A program made the translations under genes and the position numbers. 64,000 nt of DNA, taken from the NCBI GenBank assembly GCA_037954235.1, contig JBBMOA010000002.1, forward strand, positions 15,943,009-16,007,008, given 5' to 3'. Positions within the stretch are counted from its first letter, which is position 1. Each line of letters opens with the position of its first letter. The notes below the pieces were generated by a model. That model made no database searches. It was given only the letters and a program-made list of their open reading frames with translations, and was not told the origin of the DNA. The stretch is from Aulostomus chinensis. Taxonomy: Eukaryota > Chordata > Actinopteri > Syngnathiformes > Aulostomidae. This document shows, piece by piece, positions 25,101-38,859 of this stretch.

Positions 25101-27652
25101 CAAAAAGACACAAAAAACACGAAGAGCGTTAAGGGGCATCATAATAGTGAGATGTGTGTCGGCGATAAAGTGTCAGAGGGTTGAGAGGGCTGTGAATGGA
25201 AACACTGGCCCTGCTTGTCTTGTGATTTCTGCAGACTCCCTAAGCACTTTGTGTTTTTTCCGGAAGCTTCAGTTTCCCCCTGCTGCCAGTACAAGACGTC
25301 CTCTCTGCGGCCATCGTTGCTAACAGACGCCATCAGTCACAGTGGCTCAGAAACCACTTGCGTCCAATCTCACCACTGCTGTGAAGGCAACTGCTCAAGC
25401 ATGTCTCACAAATCTGCTCCTCCGTGTGCTCTGCAAGCAAAGACATATATTTACACACTGTCACAACAACACACATGTACACAAAGAGACAAATGCACAG
25501 AGAATTCTTCCCTCACTTTGCCAGGACCAAATGCATTCCTACTTTGTCACTGTCCTGCTTTTTATATCCCTCCCTGTATGCAGTTGGCTATAGGATTTAC
25601 ACTGACAGAATCCACCTCATGTCCTCCATGTTTCCTGGGTTTGCAGTCTTCATCTGAGCATTAAAGTCTCATATGCCACAGATCCTCTATTGGGCAGCGA
25701 TAAGTCCATGGATCATTTTGTAAAGGTCTAATTTTGTCAAGTGTTTACTGGTTTGGTTGTGGTGGGGAAAAAAATGGTTCTTATTGTCAGATTTCTGTTA
25801 TTTAAACAGGGGTCACAAGCTGCACTGCTCTTTGTCTGGAGACAATTTATCCAAGACTTTCCTCTAACTAAGGACTTTCTCTCACTTGATAAAGAAACTG
25901 AGTTGAGGGTGATGGTTGGATGTACTCCAAGTTTTATGTTAATGGTGTCACTTTTATGCACACTCTATTTTATGTGATCTCCTATGGTTGGTTTAAACAG
26001 ATGTGTATTTCATTATGTTTTTTGTGTCTCACATCCGAGTCTGAACGCTGTCTTTGTTTCACCTGGTTAATGTGGTGCTCCATCAGTTAGAATAAAATGG
26101 GTTTGGTTCATATTACAGTATTAAGTTGTCAACAGCACAACATACGGTTATGGTAGAAAAATGCCTCAGCAGAGAATGACCATGTTAACAACGGTATAAA
26201 TCTTGTGAATGTTGATCAGCCAATAACACTAATGAGTTTGGGGAAAAGTGGAAACAAACACAGGCTGCAGTTTAAAGTAAAAGTTCACCCTGAAAAGAAA
26301 AAGACATAATGTTTTTCCTTTTGCTAGTAATTCTATACATCCATCATCATCATCATCAGAATTGGTAAAAGGGCAAATAAAACATAAAATACTGAAGATG
26401 TTGTGTGGCTGAAATAACGGCTCGCACCTAAACCAGAGGATAATTTTGAGTAACCAGGGATTCATTTCTGAAATGATCTACAACTGTCGTGTTTTTCAAA
26501 TGTGTTTGTTTTTTGGTGTCTGAATTGGTTCCTTTGTATCTGAGAGAAGGCTAACAATCTCCACGGCCAATACCACCAACATTCAATAACCCGCACAAAA
26601 GCGATCTTGAAGGATTAATAGCAACACAGTAGAAAACAGGCTGCGCCGGGCTGAGTGTCGCAACATAGGAGACACTCGTTCCAGCAAGGAGGCCCAAACC
26701 CCTGGCAGATGGAGCTTCTTGTCAGAGGTGACAAGATCTCAGTGCATCCTTATGGATCGTTGGTAGTGGAGCTGTGACCATTTTTCCCTGCGAGGGTGTA
26801 TGACATCGGAAGCACCTGAAGCTGTCTGTAAATTTGTTCACCTGTCTCGTCTTCCCATCCGTCTGTTTTTTCGATCCTTTCACTCGGAGTTTACACCTAG
26901 CTGAGCCATTTCATTTGGTTCCTCCTCTATGCAGCTGCCATACTTCTAAATGTAACATTCACAGTACTTATATTACCATTCTACATTCAGCTAAATGCAC
27001 ATTCCCCTGCCACACAAGCCTTCACCACACTGATCAACTTGACCTCAGCTTCCCTAATGAACACAAATGCGGAAGTTAACCCCATTACCTCTTCCACTCC
27101 TCCCATATACTCTAATTGACAAACTGACTAATATCCATAAGCACTTGTGGTGTCAGTGGACCTGACCTTCGATTTCAAAGCCAACCATGTGTCTGAAAAT
27201 AAGTATTAGCCAGCACAACAATAGAGGCTACACATTAATCAGCATGCCATTATACATGCAGAGGGAAGTATCCATATTAACAAAGGTTGCTTCAAGTTTT
27301 ATTCGGTAATAATTGTACCCATATATTTCCGTCTGATGCTTTAAAGCTTTTTCATTAATTATTCATTGATTTTGTATCATTACCTGTGGATGTTTTTTAA
27401 CTGAAACTGTAGGAAAAAACATGCATTTGTAGCGAATACAAAAATCTTGCATATGACCTTCACCCAGAAACACAATATCATTTCAATAATAAACCAACAC
27501 CCTCGATTCATTTTGTATTCTTTTCCCTCTGTGCTCACAGCTTGTTGAGTATACAGTAGATATAAAGTGATATACATGCACTATATAAATCTTAGAGCCT
27601 GTTTTACATGCCTATGACAATCTCAGGCCTCATCACAGCTACGCCTGTTGAA

Positions 27653-27701
27653 CTCATCTCTCTCTACCTCTCTTTCTCACTCTTTCTCTCTCCCTCTCAG
27701 C
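27653..27701 (+). repeat. Polypyrimidine tract (CT-rich, ~49 bp)
   Basis: Almost only C and T on the + strand, with ctct units, ending in 'cag'. It could form triplex DNA or serve as the tract of a splice acceptor at 27702, but no open exon of note follows. Confidence 0.7.
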
Positions 27702-29129
27702 TGCTATTATTTATTCAGTTTGTTTGGTGGGGCTCAGTAGGCGCAGCAGCCCCAGCCTGGCAGACCTATTGAACTGTGGCATAATAGATGTAATACATCA
27801 ATGCGTTTGAGCTGAGAGCCTTTAATTAGGCCTTCCTGCTCGTTTCATCAATTCCCCAATGCCCTCCCGGGATTTGGGGGAGGGGTGGTGGTGATACAGA
27901 CAAGCCTTCTGCACTGCATGTGAATCATTGCACCTCTACCTCCTCAACTGATTCCTTCGCCTCCTCAGTAGGTTCTTTGTCCCTGAAATCACCAGCCTGA
28001 ATCCTTTTCTCCGCCCAGCTCACTGCCACTCATGTCTGCTGGGTCAGACAACATAAAATGCTAATCCTAACCTGGATGTCAATAATTAAAAATACACCGC
28101 CCCTGCACACACACCCTTTTAGGATTTCAAAAGAGGGTGTTTTTCATTCAAAACCAGCAAGGTTGACTACTATTAAATGATTCTGGGTAGTTTTATGCAT
28201 TTCCGTGCGTAGGTTTGAGTACGTGTGCGGTCATGACCTTGATCCCCAGGTGCTTTTGAAATGTGTCATGTATAATAAACGCAATGCAGGACCCAGTAGT
28301 GACCAGCGGCACAACTGCAAACACAGACCAATCTCCTGCTGATTTTGCCATTTTCTGTTTACCATTTGCAGCCGTACGCATTTCACATGAATCACAGCAA
28401 CAACATCTGACATTTACCACAAGTTCAAATATGATCACACCAGACCACATAACTGAGGGCCACCAGCGCTGGAGGCGGAGGCTGATCTGAGCAAGCATGA
28501 AGGGAGGACGGCTGCTCTTCATCTCTCCGTGACTGCAAGTGTGTTCATACATACTGTAGACACAGAGACGTGTGTGTTAGGTTCAGATATCAATAGAATC
28601 TTACAGACTGCATTCATGAGTTTATCAAAGATGACGTTATCACTTTGAAAAGGGGGCATGAGTGTGCAGGCCTGCATTTATGTTAATTTAAAGTGCTGCA
28701 CATTTTTACAAGACAAATATTTCCGAAACTTTTGAGAGCTAGTTGATCTTTTGCTAAAAACAAAATCATCCACAAGTAAAAATCATATTGTAGTTCTGTA
28801 GTTAACAAAGCAAGTCTTTGGTAAGAGGAAATTAATGTCCTAACACAGGTCGTAAAAGCTTTTTTCGAGATTACTTAACTTATCCCACAGCACAATTTTT
28901 GAATCGATACACAATTTACAGAAATGAATTGAATCACCTTTTAAGGTCATCTAAATGCACGTTTTAGGATAATAATTCTCCGATACCCAGAAAACTAGAT
29001 GGGAAATCTTTACTAAAATCAATTTAATCAGTCGATTAAGGGGGACATGTGCAAAGAGAAATTCATGGGGTCGAAAATGGGGTTAAATTTTTAGATACTG
29101 CTGAATTATTTAATTACTTCTTTGTGACT

Positions 29130-29167
29130 ATGGGTGCTATGGTGGCTAAATATACCATAGCACCCAT
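29130..29167. repeat. Perfect 14-bp inverted repeat, 10-nt loop
   Basis: Arms atgggtgctatggt (29130-29143) and accatagcacccat (29154-29167) are exact reverse complements, with loop ggctaaatat. No transposon ends or run of T suggest a known class. Confidence 0.85.
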
Positions 29168-29429
29168 CTTCTGTTTCCAGGATGAAGAGCTTCTTGCTTT
29201 ACTGTCCATGACATCTAATTACTGAACCTGACCTTGTTGCCAACAAACTCAAATAAACTGCAGCAGGATATGATGAAGTGAAGTTTTCAATCATCCCAGA
29301 ATCAACTTTTTTTCCAAACACAACTCCTTTAAAACCTTGTTGTATAAGTGGCTTGTTTACAGTAAATATTTAAGTGTTAATAATATTCTTTAATAATAGT
29401 CCACACAATATGCTGCTACTGCACGAATG

Positions 29430-29655
29430 TTCGTGCCATCTCTAACCATTACCTGTTTTTAACATTACATGTGCAATATTTTAGTTTATACTTTATTTTA
29501 TCTGTCTGTCTGTCTGTGTATTTTTACTATTAGGTGTTTTTTATTGTATACTTTTATATTGTGAGTGCACATTGAAGGAGCTGCTTCTCAAATCTCATTG
29601 TTCTGTGTATAATGACAATAAAGGCTTTCTATTCTATTTCGATTCTATTCTATTA
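29430..29655 (+). mobile_element. LINE 3' end fragment (Rex1/CR1-like), ATTCT tail
   Basis: The segment ends 'tgacaataaaggctttct' followed by imperfect ATTCT repeats (29627-29655), the usual 3' end of a common fish non-LTR element family: polyadenylation signal next to a short tandem tail. The upstream part contains a TCTG run (29500-29517). No coding part is left, so it is 5'-truncated. The 5' limit is a guess. Confidence 0.5.
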
Positions 29656-32622
29656 TACTCATCAGCATGCGTTCAGAGAGAAACATCAAACTCCTCTCAT
29701 CCAACCTGCTGACAACATCATTAAAGAACTTGACATAAGGAAATCAGACCTCAAGCACAGAACTAAAGACTGGATCTTTATCATTTTGTATTCAAATAAA
29801 TTATATCTGTGTGAGATAATCAAAGGCATGTTTTCATTTGGTTTGCTCTCTCCAGTTTTGTTTTGTTCTTTTTGTAAAACTTGATTTGACCAGTTTATGA
29901 ACTCAGAATTGACTAAAACTGACACCTGGCTCAAGGCAACCAATCTTAAAAAAAAAGTTCATGAATATCCTAAAAAACAAAGAACACCTTAGACAATGAC
30001 ATCTTGAGGTTACAGACACAAAATTTGCTCTTGTTGTTATTATTATTATTTCTAACAAGAGCGCAAATATTGTCATAAGGGTACTTCACCAATTGTCATA
30101 AAAAAATCATCAATTGTCAGTCGTTATTAGTCAGCCTAACACTGTTTGGGCAAACACATTTTTGACAAAAAAAATATTTGTTGAGGTTTTTTTTTTTCCC
30201 GAATATGTCAAAAGCAAATAAACAGCTACATTACATTGCTTCTCATCCCACCCATCATTCTCTTCATCATTCAATAATCAATAAAACAGTAATAAAGTAA
30301 ATTATTAAAGAGTAATAAGATTACTTTCTTTGGTTTTCACTCTTTCATGGATGATAAATGTTTTTTTTTGTTTTCTTTTCTTTTTTTTTTCCTTCAAAAG
30401 ACTGATATTTTAGTTGGAAAAGGTTTGGTGCTCTAAAGCCTTGGACAGTCATAACAGAGCCAGCTCATGGTTCCAGAGTGCTCCGATTCAGATCCATTAC
30501 ACACGTCGGCGAGTGAATCTTGTGTTCATTTGACCTCCACTCATCCTTTCTTATCTCTGCATCATTATATCAAGTGCATCTTTCTATTCTCCAAAAACTC
30601 CTTTGATTTATTTTTAAGTATATCATAAATGATTGACTCTTGACCATGACCGCCGCAATGATGCACCATCACTTCTTCCAACTTGGACAGAGATGAACAT
30701 TGAAGTGAGGGATTTTGTGCTGTTGTCAGAGTTCCCAGTTGTAACTACATGAAGAAGTGTCGAGGCAACACTGTCCCTTTGTCTCAGCATCTCAAAGGTC
30801 ACAACTTTGCCGTTATTACAGTGTCAATCACTGATGTTGAGGCTTTTGTCAGCTCTTACTTTGAAGACGGTTCCAAGTCCTAGTTGTATATATATACTGT
30901 TACTTCATGGGGGGTAAAAGTGATGTTTATGATTTTGGTGCTGAAGCTGTGTTTGGTACAGTTTTCTGTGGAGGGTGTTTAAATCCACTCCCCTGACTGA
31001 CCAGTAATAGCAAAATTACTATATATTCTACTTTATATAGAATTAACCCCTTAACTTATGACTTATGATTTCATTTAATGTACGTGAGACAACTTGTACA
31101 CGCAGGTACGCATAGTACGTAACACACAAGTATGCATTTATGAACATACAGAATTCCCAATAATTGCATTGTAAACATGTTCTAATGCCTTCACCTAACA
31201 CGATGAACTCCCCCCAGTCTTTCACATCCACACAAGCTAATCCCCGCAGTCTTTTGCTAATATATCCATTACATGAGTGATGCTCCCATAAGCCAGCCCT
31301 AGTCAGTAAATAATTCTGGTTAATTAAAGCCAAGACATCCATCTTTGGGTTGGCTTTGTGTGCAGACTCTGCGAAAGGCATGTACTATTAATAAAACAGT
31401 GGTTATCACCGCTGTTGATGTAGTTTCAAACCTGTTAATTAGACTGTAGATTTCAAATGGAAATGAAGAGACAATAATTCAATGGAAAATGGGGAATGAC
31501 ACTTTATGTGCATGATCATGCACCATCAAGAGGAGGGTTGGAACACAAACACGCTGAGGATGTCATTAATTTTGTGGATTTGGAATGTTATGAGGAAGAC
31601 GTCTTCTTTGCCAGCAGAGGTCGGTAGTTAATGATCAGTTAAGAGGCCCAAAAGCTAAATTTAGTGCATGACAACAAATGCCAGCAGCATATCCTTTCAG
31701 TATGAAAAATTAACTTATTCCTCAAATGGCGTACTGTCAGCATCCTGCTGCCATGTGAAATGGTTTAAAAGAGAATGCTATTTTTTTCCGGCCCATTTAC
31801 CAGTTTGAGTAGACACTTGACCACAAGTGATCTTTGTGCCAAATTCCCATTTTTAATGTCCACAATTGGGGAATTATACACAACAAGCCAACATTTTTAC
31901 TTTAAATTAAAAAGAAAATTCCTTTCATAGGACCTCAGATGTTGATATTCCTACTCTTGTAGAACAAGGAGCAAAATTGTCCCCAGGGCATAGCTCCAAG
32001 TAGGACTATGTGGTAATGACGCGGAGCATAGATCAGGCCTGCATCTGTCTGTCAGTCTAAATTCCAAAGATATTTTGCCACTTTCTCATGGCTGATCTGA
32101 TGGCTGTGAAGCCTGCTGTAGTTCCTGCGTGTATGCAGCGATTCATGTGGATGCTCATCAACAAGGTTAGGATGCTTCATCAATACGTAGTGTAGCAAAG
32201 TAGTGAGGAGTTGATGTAGTTTCACACGGATTGTTGTCTTGTACAAACACCGTTTCTCTCTTCTACTGACTGGTTTCCCAATGAGCGAGTTAATCTGATT
32301 GGTTACAAAGAGATAGACGGATGGCTCATCCAGTCACCTACCAGGTATCGATTTTAAGCACCTGCCATTTTCCCAACAGTTACTATGGAGTAACAAACAA
32401 TCTGGTGTGTCAGGAAAATAATTAAAAGTTTAGAAAAAAAGAATCTATCTGGTGATAAATGATGCAGAATATTTCTCATTCAAACATCAAAAATAATACG
32501 TGTTGACATATTTGACTATAAAAAAATAAAGACACCTGCTTTGTAGTAAATTTCATCCTGGTGGTTGACAGTATTTAAGGTTGTGTCTAAATTAATGTAT
32601 GAGATTTGATAGGGTAGAGTTG
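29656..32622. other. No gene seen
   Basis: AT-rich unique DNA with several poly-T runs (30180-30200, 30360-30392) and a short (TTA)n run at 30040. No supported exon. Confidence 0.45.
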
Positions 32623-32623
32623 G

Positions 32624-32687
<64 letters not shown>
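32623..32687. repeat. (TG)n microsatellite, about 32 units
   Basis: Pure TG array flanked by 'agttgg' and 'gtgggggc'. Confidence 0.95.
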
Positions 32688-35600
32688 TGGGGGCTTCGGT
32701 CCTTGTAACTGTTAACATTCATTTCTCAGTTGTAATTTCAGAAATGTATTGCTGTCATCACTAGCAGCTGTTTTTCTTCTGCGTGTCTGTGTTTAGTTAA
32801 TGTTGAAATCAATACGATTGAAGTGGAAATGAAATCTTGATTGCACCTGTTTTAAATGCGTGGCTCTCTATACCTCTTCCTGTTTCTATTATTTCTTTTT
32901 TCTGATTTTTCCATATGGATTATACATTCTTGACTTCTTCATGTGAATCAAAAGGTTTTTCAAAGAATCAGTGTTGCACTTACATCTGTTGATGCTGCCA
33001 CATCAACGTATGCTAAAACCACAGAAAGCCCGGGCGCATGCAGCCATCAACATCACAAGTCCGCAGAACTGTAATAAAAACAACTTTTTTTTTTTTTTCT
33101 CAGTGACAACCAATTAGAAGCTTTTTTCTGTTCCTGGGAAGATGGTGCTGATGGAACACCACAGGGAAGATGGTGCTAATGGAGGCCTGGGCAGGAGGAC
33201 TTCTGTAAGCGTTCTGCAAAAGTCATGTAAAACAGGGAGACTAATTCACTTTGCCTCTAACCTGGTGTTCAAACTGATGCTTTTCCTGCAGCTTGATGTT
33301 TTCATGAGTGCTGTAAAAACACTGGAAAAGCTGGGATTTTATAATAAACAAGCTGGTGACTTTTAAGAGGAACTCTGTCCATATCTAATATAGATTTTTG
33401 TGGAGTAAAAGATGGAGCTGTGAATAAAGTGGACCTTTGCAGTTTTGAGGGAAAACTTGAATCATTGAGAACTGCCAGATTGAATTAACCTGCTATTCTG
33501 TGCTGTCAGTGTTCAAACTACCAATTTGGAGAAAACAAAGTCTTGTAAACAAAAACACAGACTAGTATTCATAACAAATGTAAAACATGATGGAGGATTA
33601 GTAAACTAATTTAGTACATTTTCACTTTCATCTGGGGGTACATTTACTTCATTGTAGGTCCAAAACTAGAGATTCCGCATTGTCCCTGTAGTCTTCCTCC
33701 ATTGACTTCTGACTTCCAGCATTTTGGATTTTATGACCTTGACCTTGAACCACCTGAATTCACCGCTGGCAGAGGAGTGAGGGGTCATCTGTTTTTTTTT
33801 TGTTTTTTTTTATTGCCTTCAGAAATCTAAACTACTCAGATTTACAAATGGTGAGCTCTTCTGTATTAATTGTTGTATTATTATTATATTATTGATGGGG
33901 GGGGCGTATTAAAAAGGCGAACGTGATGTGGAACAATTGTGCAAAAGGTGTGAATGATTTACTGCACGATGATTCTCAGTGGACCCTGCTAGCCGATAGC
34001 TGGACTAAAGCTTGTGGCTAATGAAACTGTTGGATTACCGGCAAGAAACAGGAAAATGTGCTCCATACGGTGCATGAACTGCGGTGCCTCGCCATCTTGG
34101 CCTGATCAGGTCTTCTCATTAGCCTTTCAAACTCGGTTGTTTTTTTTGGGGGGGGGGGGGGGGGTAAGTTTGATTGGTGTTGTGTCTGTGTGCATATGTG
34201 TTATTTTTTCTTCTTCATTTCATTTGTAAGGAGAGTTTTTACAACCTTTGACTACCAGAATCTTTTTGGTTCTCCCTGGAGTCCCTGGATGTCTGTGCTC
34301 TATTTTAAGAAAAATTCCCTTAGGTTGTTCCAGAGGATATCAGGATAAAGATAACGGGACAGTTATTATTCGGTTACTGATCTTGACCTTTGATCTTTGG
34401 CCATTAGTTCATTCTTGAGAAAGTGGACTGAGACAAGAATTGAAGACAACCTAAAAACATAAAAGCTCTGGTCTATGGATTTTGCCTGCAAGGAAGCATC
34501 CGAAAAATGGCTTTTATGTTATTTATACAAAGAAAAAGTGAAAATGACCTACAATTTGAGGCAGTCTAGAGATAATATGTTTGTCTGGAAAATGACTGAG
34601 GTTTGCTTCGCCAAATCAAGGCAAATGTGTCAGCCTGTCAGAACAAAAGAGTGCCACAATTCCCATTTGTGTCTACAGAATCTGAGACTGACTCATGGAT
34701 AAGACGGAGCAGCTGCAAAATGTTATAAAGTATTCACAAAAAAAAGAACTCTGAAGTATTTGCATCACTTTTGCTGCAAATGTGGGTCACATTAACTGGA
34801 ATGCCTTTCATGTGTCCATCATGGTAGCTTGCCTCCTCATCTAAGTGTTCCTCTTCTACATTTGCCATTTGGTTGGCATGAAGCTTTACTCACCATTTAT
34901 TTTTCAAGTTTTATTTTGACATGTGCTCCTGTTTTAGGGGGAAGCTAATTGGCATTTTAACAAATGTGATGCACCCGTGTGTTTTCATTGTTTAACCGTG
35001 AACGTACCTGCAGAAGCTTCAGATTTTTGCTACTTTGCTGCAGCCTGTTCTTTGACATTCATTATTTCTAATCGTTATCATTGTTCCTACAAATTGTATG
35101 ATGGTGCACATGAAGTAATAAGAGGAAAGGGTATGATGAATCTTATTAAATGAATTAAGCAAACAGAAGAAAATAACCTGAAAATATCAAAAAGGCGAGC
35201 AAGCATTTCTCTGAAAAAGCCCTAAAACCCCAAATAGGGTATTTTGAGCTCTCCAGGCGTGGTTTTCAGTACCAAAACTGTTGTAGTGGATTAAGGAACT
35301 ATTTGGTGTCAGCCCCACCTTCATGTTTCTAACATCTCAGACCCCGAGGATGCACAGTAAGATTCACCATGGGAACAGAAATGTTTGTGTCTATTTAACA
35401 CAATAGAGGGAGGGCTAGCAGACTCTTTCCTAATGAGCCTTGAAAGACCTCACGCTGTTTGATGTCTAGGACTATTTTATCCAGCGTAGACACCATCTCC
35501 GTTTCCCCTCCATGCCTCCCACTCTAAGAGGAAGGTACTGGCAGGCTGACGCTCCTCTGCCCTGTACCCGCCACCCACCAGGCCTGGCCATGTTCTCCAC

Positions 35601-36325
35601 CTCATTTACCTTATGCTTCGCTCCTCTGCCAGAGCTGGGCCAGGGGCCAAGATGCAGACAGATATGGACCTGCAAGGCAGCTTCCCTCCCCCAGGATTAA
35701 AACAGGCACCTAATTGTGTTTGCATTTTGACAGGATGTTTTTAATTTCACCTGCCAGCATAGGTTTGTTCAGGCTCTCACTGGACCTCTGTCTGGTGTGT
35801 CGCTGTGACCTAGCATCACCATATGGTCACAGTTCCCTCAGCTCACCGCTGACCGACCTGGTGGCTCTAAAGAAGTCATTTGCCTTGTGTTAGTGTTGGG
35901 TTGTGCTATATTAAGGCTTTAATTGTTCTGTGTATTGGAACATTCAATTCTAATTGAAATGAAATTTATGATGATATGACGATATCATGAAATTTAGCAC
36001 TTCTATGCAGCAATAGAGCTAATGCTGAGATAACACAGCTGAAGAAGCTGAACTCATATGATGTTAAAACATCAAATGTTTCTGTCGTATGATCTGATGG
36101 GGGTGCAGGAAATCATAGAGACACACTGATTATCATTCACACCTATGTGCAATTAAGGGTCATCAATTCAGTGAGGGGTGTGGGGGGGGCATTTGAGTTC
36201 ACTCACATGATCTACTACATCACTAGGCTAAATGACAATGAATCTTCAAATATAGGAATGACTTTCATCTTTGTCTTACGGAGAACTCAAGTTGCCTTTT
36301 TGTTTACTGTTGTTGTTGTATTTGG
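32688..36325. other. No gene called; G17 run and weak exon-like pieces
   Basis: 33137-33181 holds a local duplication of 'gggaagatggtgct-atgga'. The open frame 33142-33366 contains a possible acceptor (ctgcag at 33285-33290), and AATAAA follows at 33423, but the peptide is unrecognised. A run of 17 G follows a T run at 34148-34164. Nothing else stood out. Confidence 0.35.
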
Positions 36326-36703
36326 GTAGGTGGCACAGTGGTGCAGTGGTCAGCTCTGTCGCCTCACAGCAAGAAGGTTCCGGGTTCCAGTCCCGGCTCC
36401 ATCACGGGATCTTTCTGTGTGAGTCTGCATGTTCTCCCTGTTCCTGTGTGGGTTCTCTCTGGTACTCCAGCTTCCTCCCACAGTCCAAAGACATCAAGAG
36501 GGGACGAGGCTGATTGATACTCTAAATTGACCGTAGGTGTGACTGTGAGTGTGAATGGTCGTCTGTCTCTATGTGTTGGTCCTGTGATGGACTGGCGACC
36601 TGTCCAGGGTGAACCCTGCCTCTCAGCTGAAGGCTGCTGGGATAGGCTCCAGCCCCCCCACAACCCTTAATAGGAATAAGCGGAAGAAAATGGATGGATG
36701 GAC
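36326..36703 (+). mobile_element. tRNA-derived SINE, full length, + strand
   Basis: The most complete + strand copy in the window: tRNA-like head with A box and B box, conserved body (ctttctgtgtg, ctcccacagtccaaagac, ctctaaattgaccgtaggtg, ggactggcgacctgtccagg), 3' core (gctgggataggctccagcc) and a (GATG)n tail at 36689-36700. A possible target duplication is the short 't-tatttgg' before the head (~36316-36325) and after the tail (~36705-36715), imperfect. It resembles V-SINE/DANA-type elements; the tail suggests mobilisation by a Rex3/RTE-like LINE (inference). Confidence 0.85.
36339..36393 (+). promoter_or_regulatory. SINE internal RNA polymerase III promoter (A and B boxes)
   Basis: A box TGGTGCAGTGG at 36339-36349 fits the consensus TRGYNNARNGG exactly. 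B box ggttccagtcc at 36383-36393 fits GGTTCRANTCC with one change. Box spacing is as in tRNA genes. One B-box mismatch may weaken transcription. Confidence 0.65.
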
Positions 36704-38859
36704 GTTTTATTTGGCAGAGAGAGAAAAAAGTACCTTGATTATTTTGAAAAGAGGTGTGAAGTGTTTCAGCACCTCACACCTCAATTCAAATTCACTGCCA
36801 AATACTTGTTAACTCTTAACACCTGCGATTCCTGTCTAGTTTTTTTCACCAACCTGCTACATGCTGACACGGTGAAAACATCAAACAACCAGAGTTCAGT
36901 TGTTTCAACTTTGTTAATTCCTGCAAACATGACATCTCTTAATGTGCTGCTGCTACACAGAGGTGAAATTAGTTGAAGTTGCTTTATAGAAGATAACTTT
37001 TGCATTATTATTATGCACACACACTAAGATGTATCATCTCAGTGTTGCTGTCCTTGGTCAGCCAGCCCACCAGCAGGGTGTTTAGTGATTAGCGTTGAAG
37101 CAGCATGTTGGTTTAGAAGGTGTTTCTGAAGATTAGCATTCATATTCTTTGATGTGGATAAAGGCCTCACACCTGCACACAGACCGCAACACACGCCAGT
37201 TTATTGGTGTCCTTGATCTTGAGGAGGGAAAAATAATATCGCCTAGAGTCTCCGCCATCAGGGGAGCTCATGCTGATTGATTTATTTAAGGACAGATGAT
37301 GCTAGATCATAAAAGAGAAATTTAGCGGAATATGTTACAAGTTTTGTCAGAAGAGAGAGACAGAAGATGATGGCCAAAGTGATTAGCAGTGTTATTACGA
37401 TCAGAAATTAGATGGCAGTTATTTTCCACGGCTATGTATTTATTCCAAGGACAAGACACTGAAGTGTGCTGTAACACCAAAAGTAAAAAGACTGCTTGCT
37501 TCTGTTTCGTGCAACATTCCCGTTAATATATGCCAATACTGTATACAACTGCTGCTTAGCTGCACCTCCGAGAGGCAAAATTCAAATTGAATATGCTTTT
37601 CTTTTATTCTTCCTGGCCTTCAGTTTGTGGTACGATCTTTGTGTTTTATTTGTTTCTGCCCCATGTCACCTGCCTGGATTACGCTGAAACAGTCGCTGAT
37701 GATCCATTTCAAGGAACTAGTTTGTCTTTACATTTGATTTTTACTCTGGAATTATTCATGGACATACATGGACATTTCAGCACGTCTGCCGCACAAAAAT
37801 GAAGCCCAAATGTCTTGATCGCCACCTAGTGGTGGGCTATTTTACAGCGCATAAGCATAAGAATTAAGCAGCTATTTTTCTCTTGAGCCGAGCATCCTTT
37901 CTAAAGATCATTATTAAAATTCATTTATTTAAAGCCAAAATCACGATCAAGATATCCAGTCGTTTGTGAAGCCCTGCTGGTCTGTAGCAGTCCATGAACC
38001 ATTTCTTGCAAGATGCGTGCTGTGAGTGCTCTATTAATATTTGTGTTCGTTGTATGTATTTGAAGAAGAAAAAAAAAACACTGAAAGTAGATGACACAAT
38101 AGACATCAGCTTCTCAGTGTAAACAGGGAGAAAAAGATAATCCTGTTATCCTGTCCAGTTTGAGAATAACAAACACGAGAAAGGCAGGACTTCTTTAGGC
38201 CTCTCAACTCTGACAACTGGATACACAGAGCTGAGACTTGGAGAGTTCACACAAACAGACGATAGCAATTCTCCAAATCAATAAAGCAACAACACTTAGT
38301 TTTCCTTGAGTGCACAATGAAAAAAAAAATGATTGAGAATTTTTTTTAAAAATGAGGTATTTTATCTAACAACACATCACGAGTTTCATTGATATTTCCA
38401 GTATTGATCCTTCAAAATTTCTGAAATTGCGTTGGCTCATTTGCAGGTCAATACCCTTTTCCTGAGGAGCTGTCATCTTGACGAGCTGATTTTTCCAGGC
38501 AAATAAAGATCAGTGCGGTGAGAAAGGAAAGAAAAAGAGCATAATTAAGATTTTCAATCGGGATCAGGTTCAAACAAGGGGAAGGGTATTTCACAAGAGC
38601 TGAGTTTCAGTTGAAAATGGAAAAAAATCTTGACATTAAATGGTTCCTAGTTAGAATGTGGAGTGATACTTTTTTCTTTCTTTTTTTTTTTATTTAAACC
38701 TGTCCTGTTCAGCAGCTGGGGCAAGCAGCATATATGTTCCTGGTGCTGTGTTGTACTGAAGCAGTTTTACTCTGCAAAGGAGGAATCTGAACTCCTCCTA
38801 TCGGCATCTGTGCGTAACTATATTGGGATTGGTATTGGTTCATTGATAAAGCTACCGGA
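36704..38859. other. No gene seen
   Basis: Unique AT-rich DNA. 'gccacctagtggtgg' at 37831-37845 is a partial palindrome of a kind common in fish repeats. No exon was supported. Confidence 0.45.

Larger units (their letters stand above)
17870..29429. other. No gene seen across ~11.5 kb of mostly unique DNA
   Basis: I noticed no transposon with recognisable ends here. Details: a CTCF-like motif at 19150-19165; a short ATC run at 26341-26357; a polypyrimidine block at 27653-27701; a compositionally complex block at 27700-27860; a perfect 14-bp hairpin at 29130-29167. Open frames such as 25215-25664 (149 codons, +) and 28193-28552 (119 codons, -) have no domain I recognise. Confidence 0.4.

Noticed and set aside
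25215..25664. 149-codon frame, + strand
   Set aside because: No recognisable domain, low-complexity Cys/His/Thr composition, overlaps two other frames, and no matching splice sites.
33291..33428. Possible terminal exon (acceptor ctgcag, stop at 33364-33366, AATAAA at 33423)
   Set aside because: Only ~25 codons and unrecognised; AATAAA is common in AT-rich DNA.
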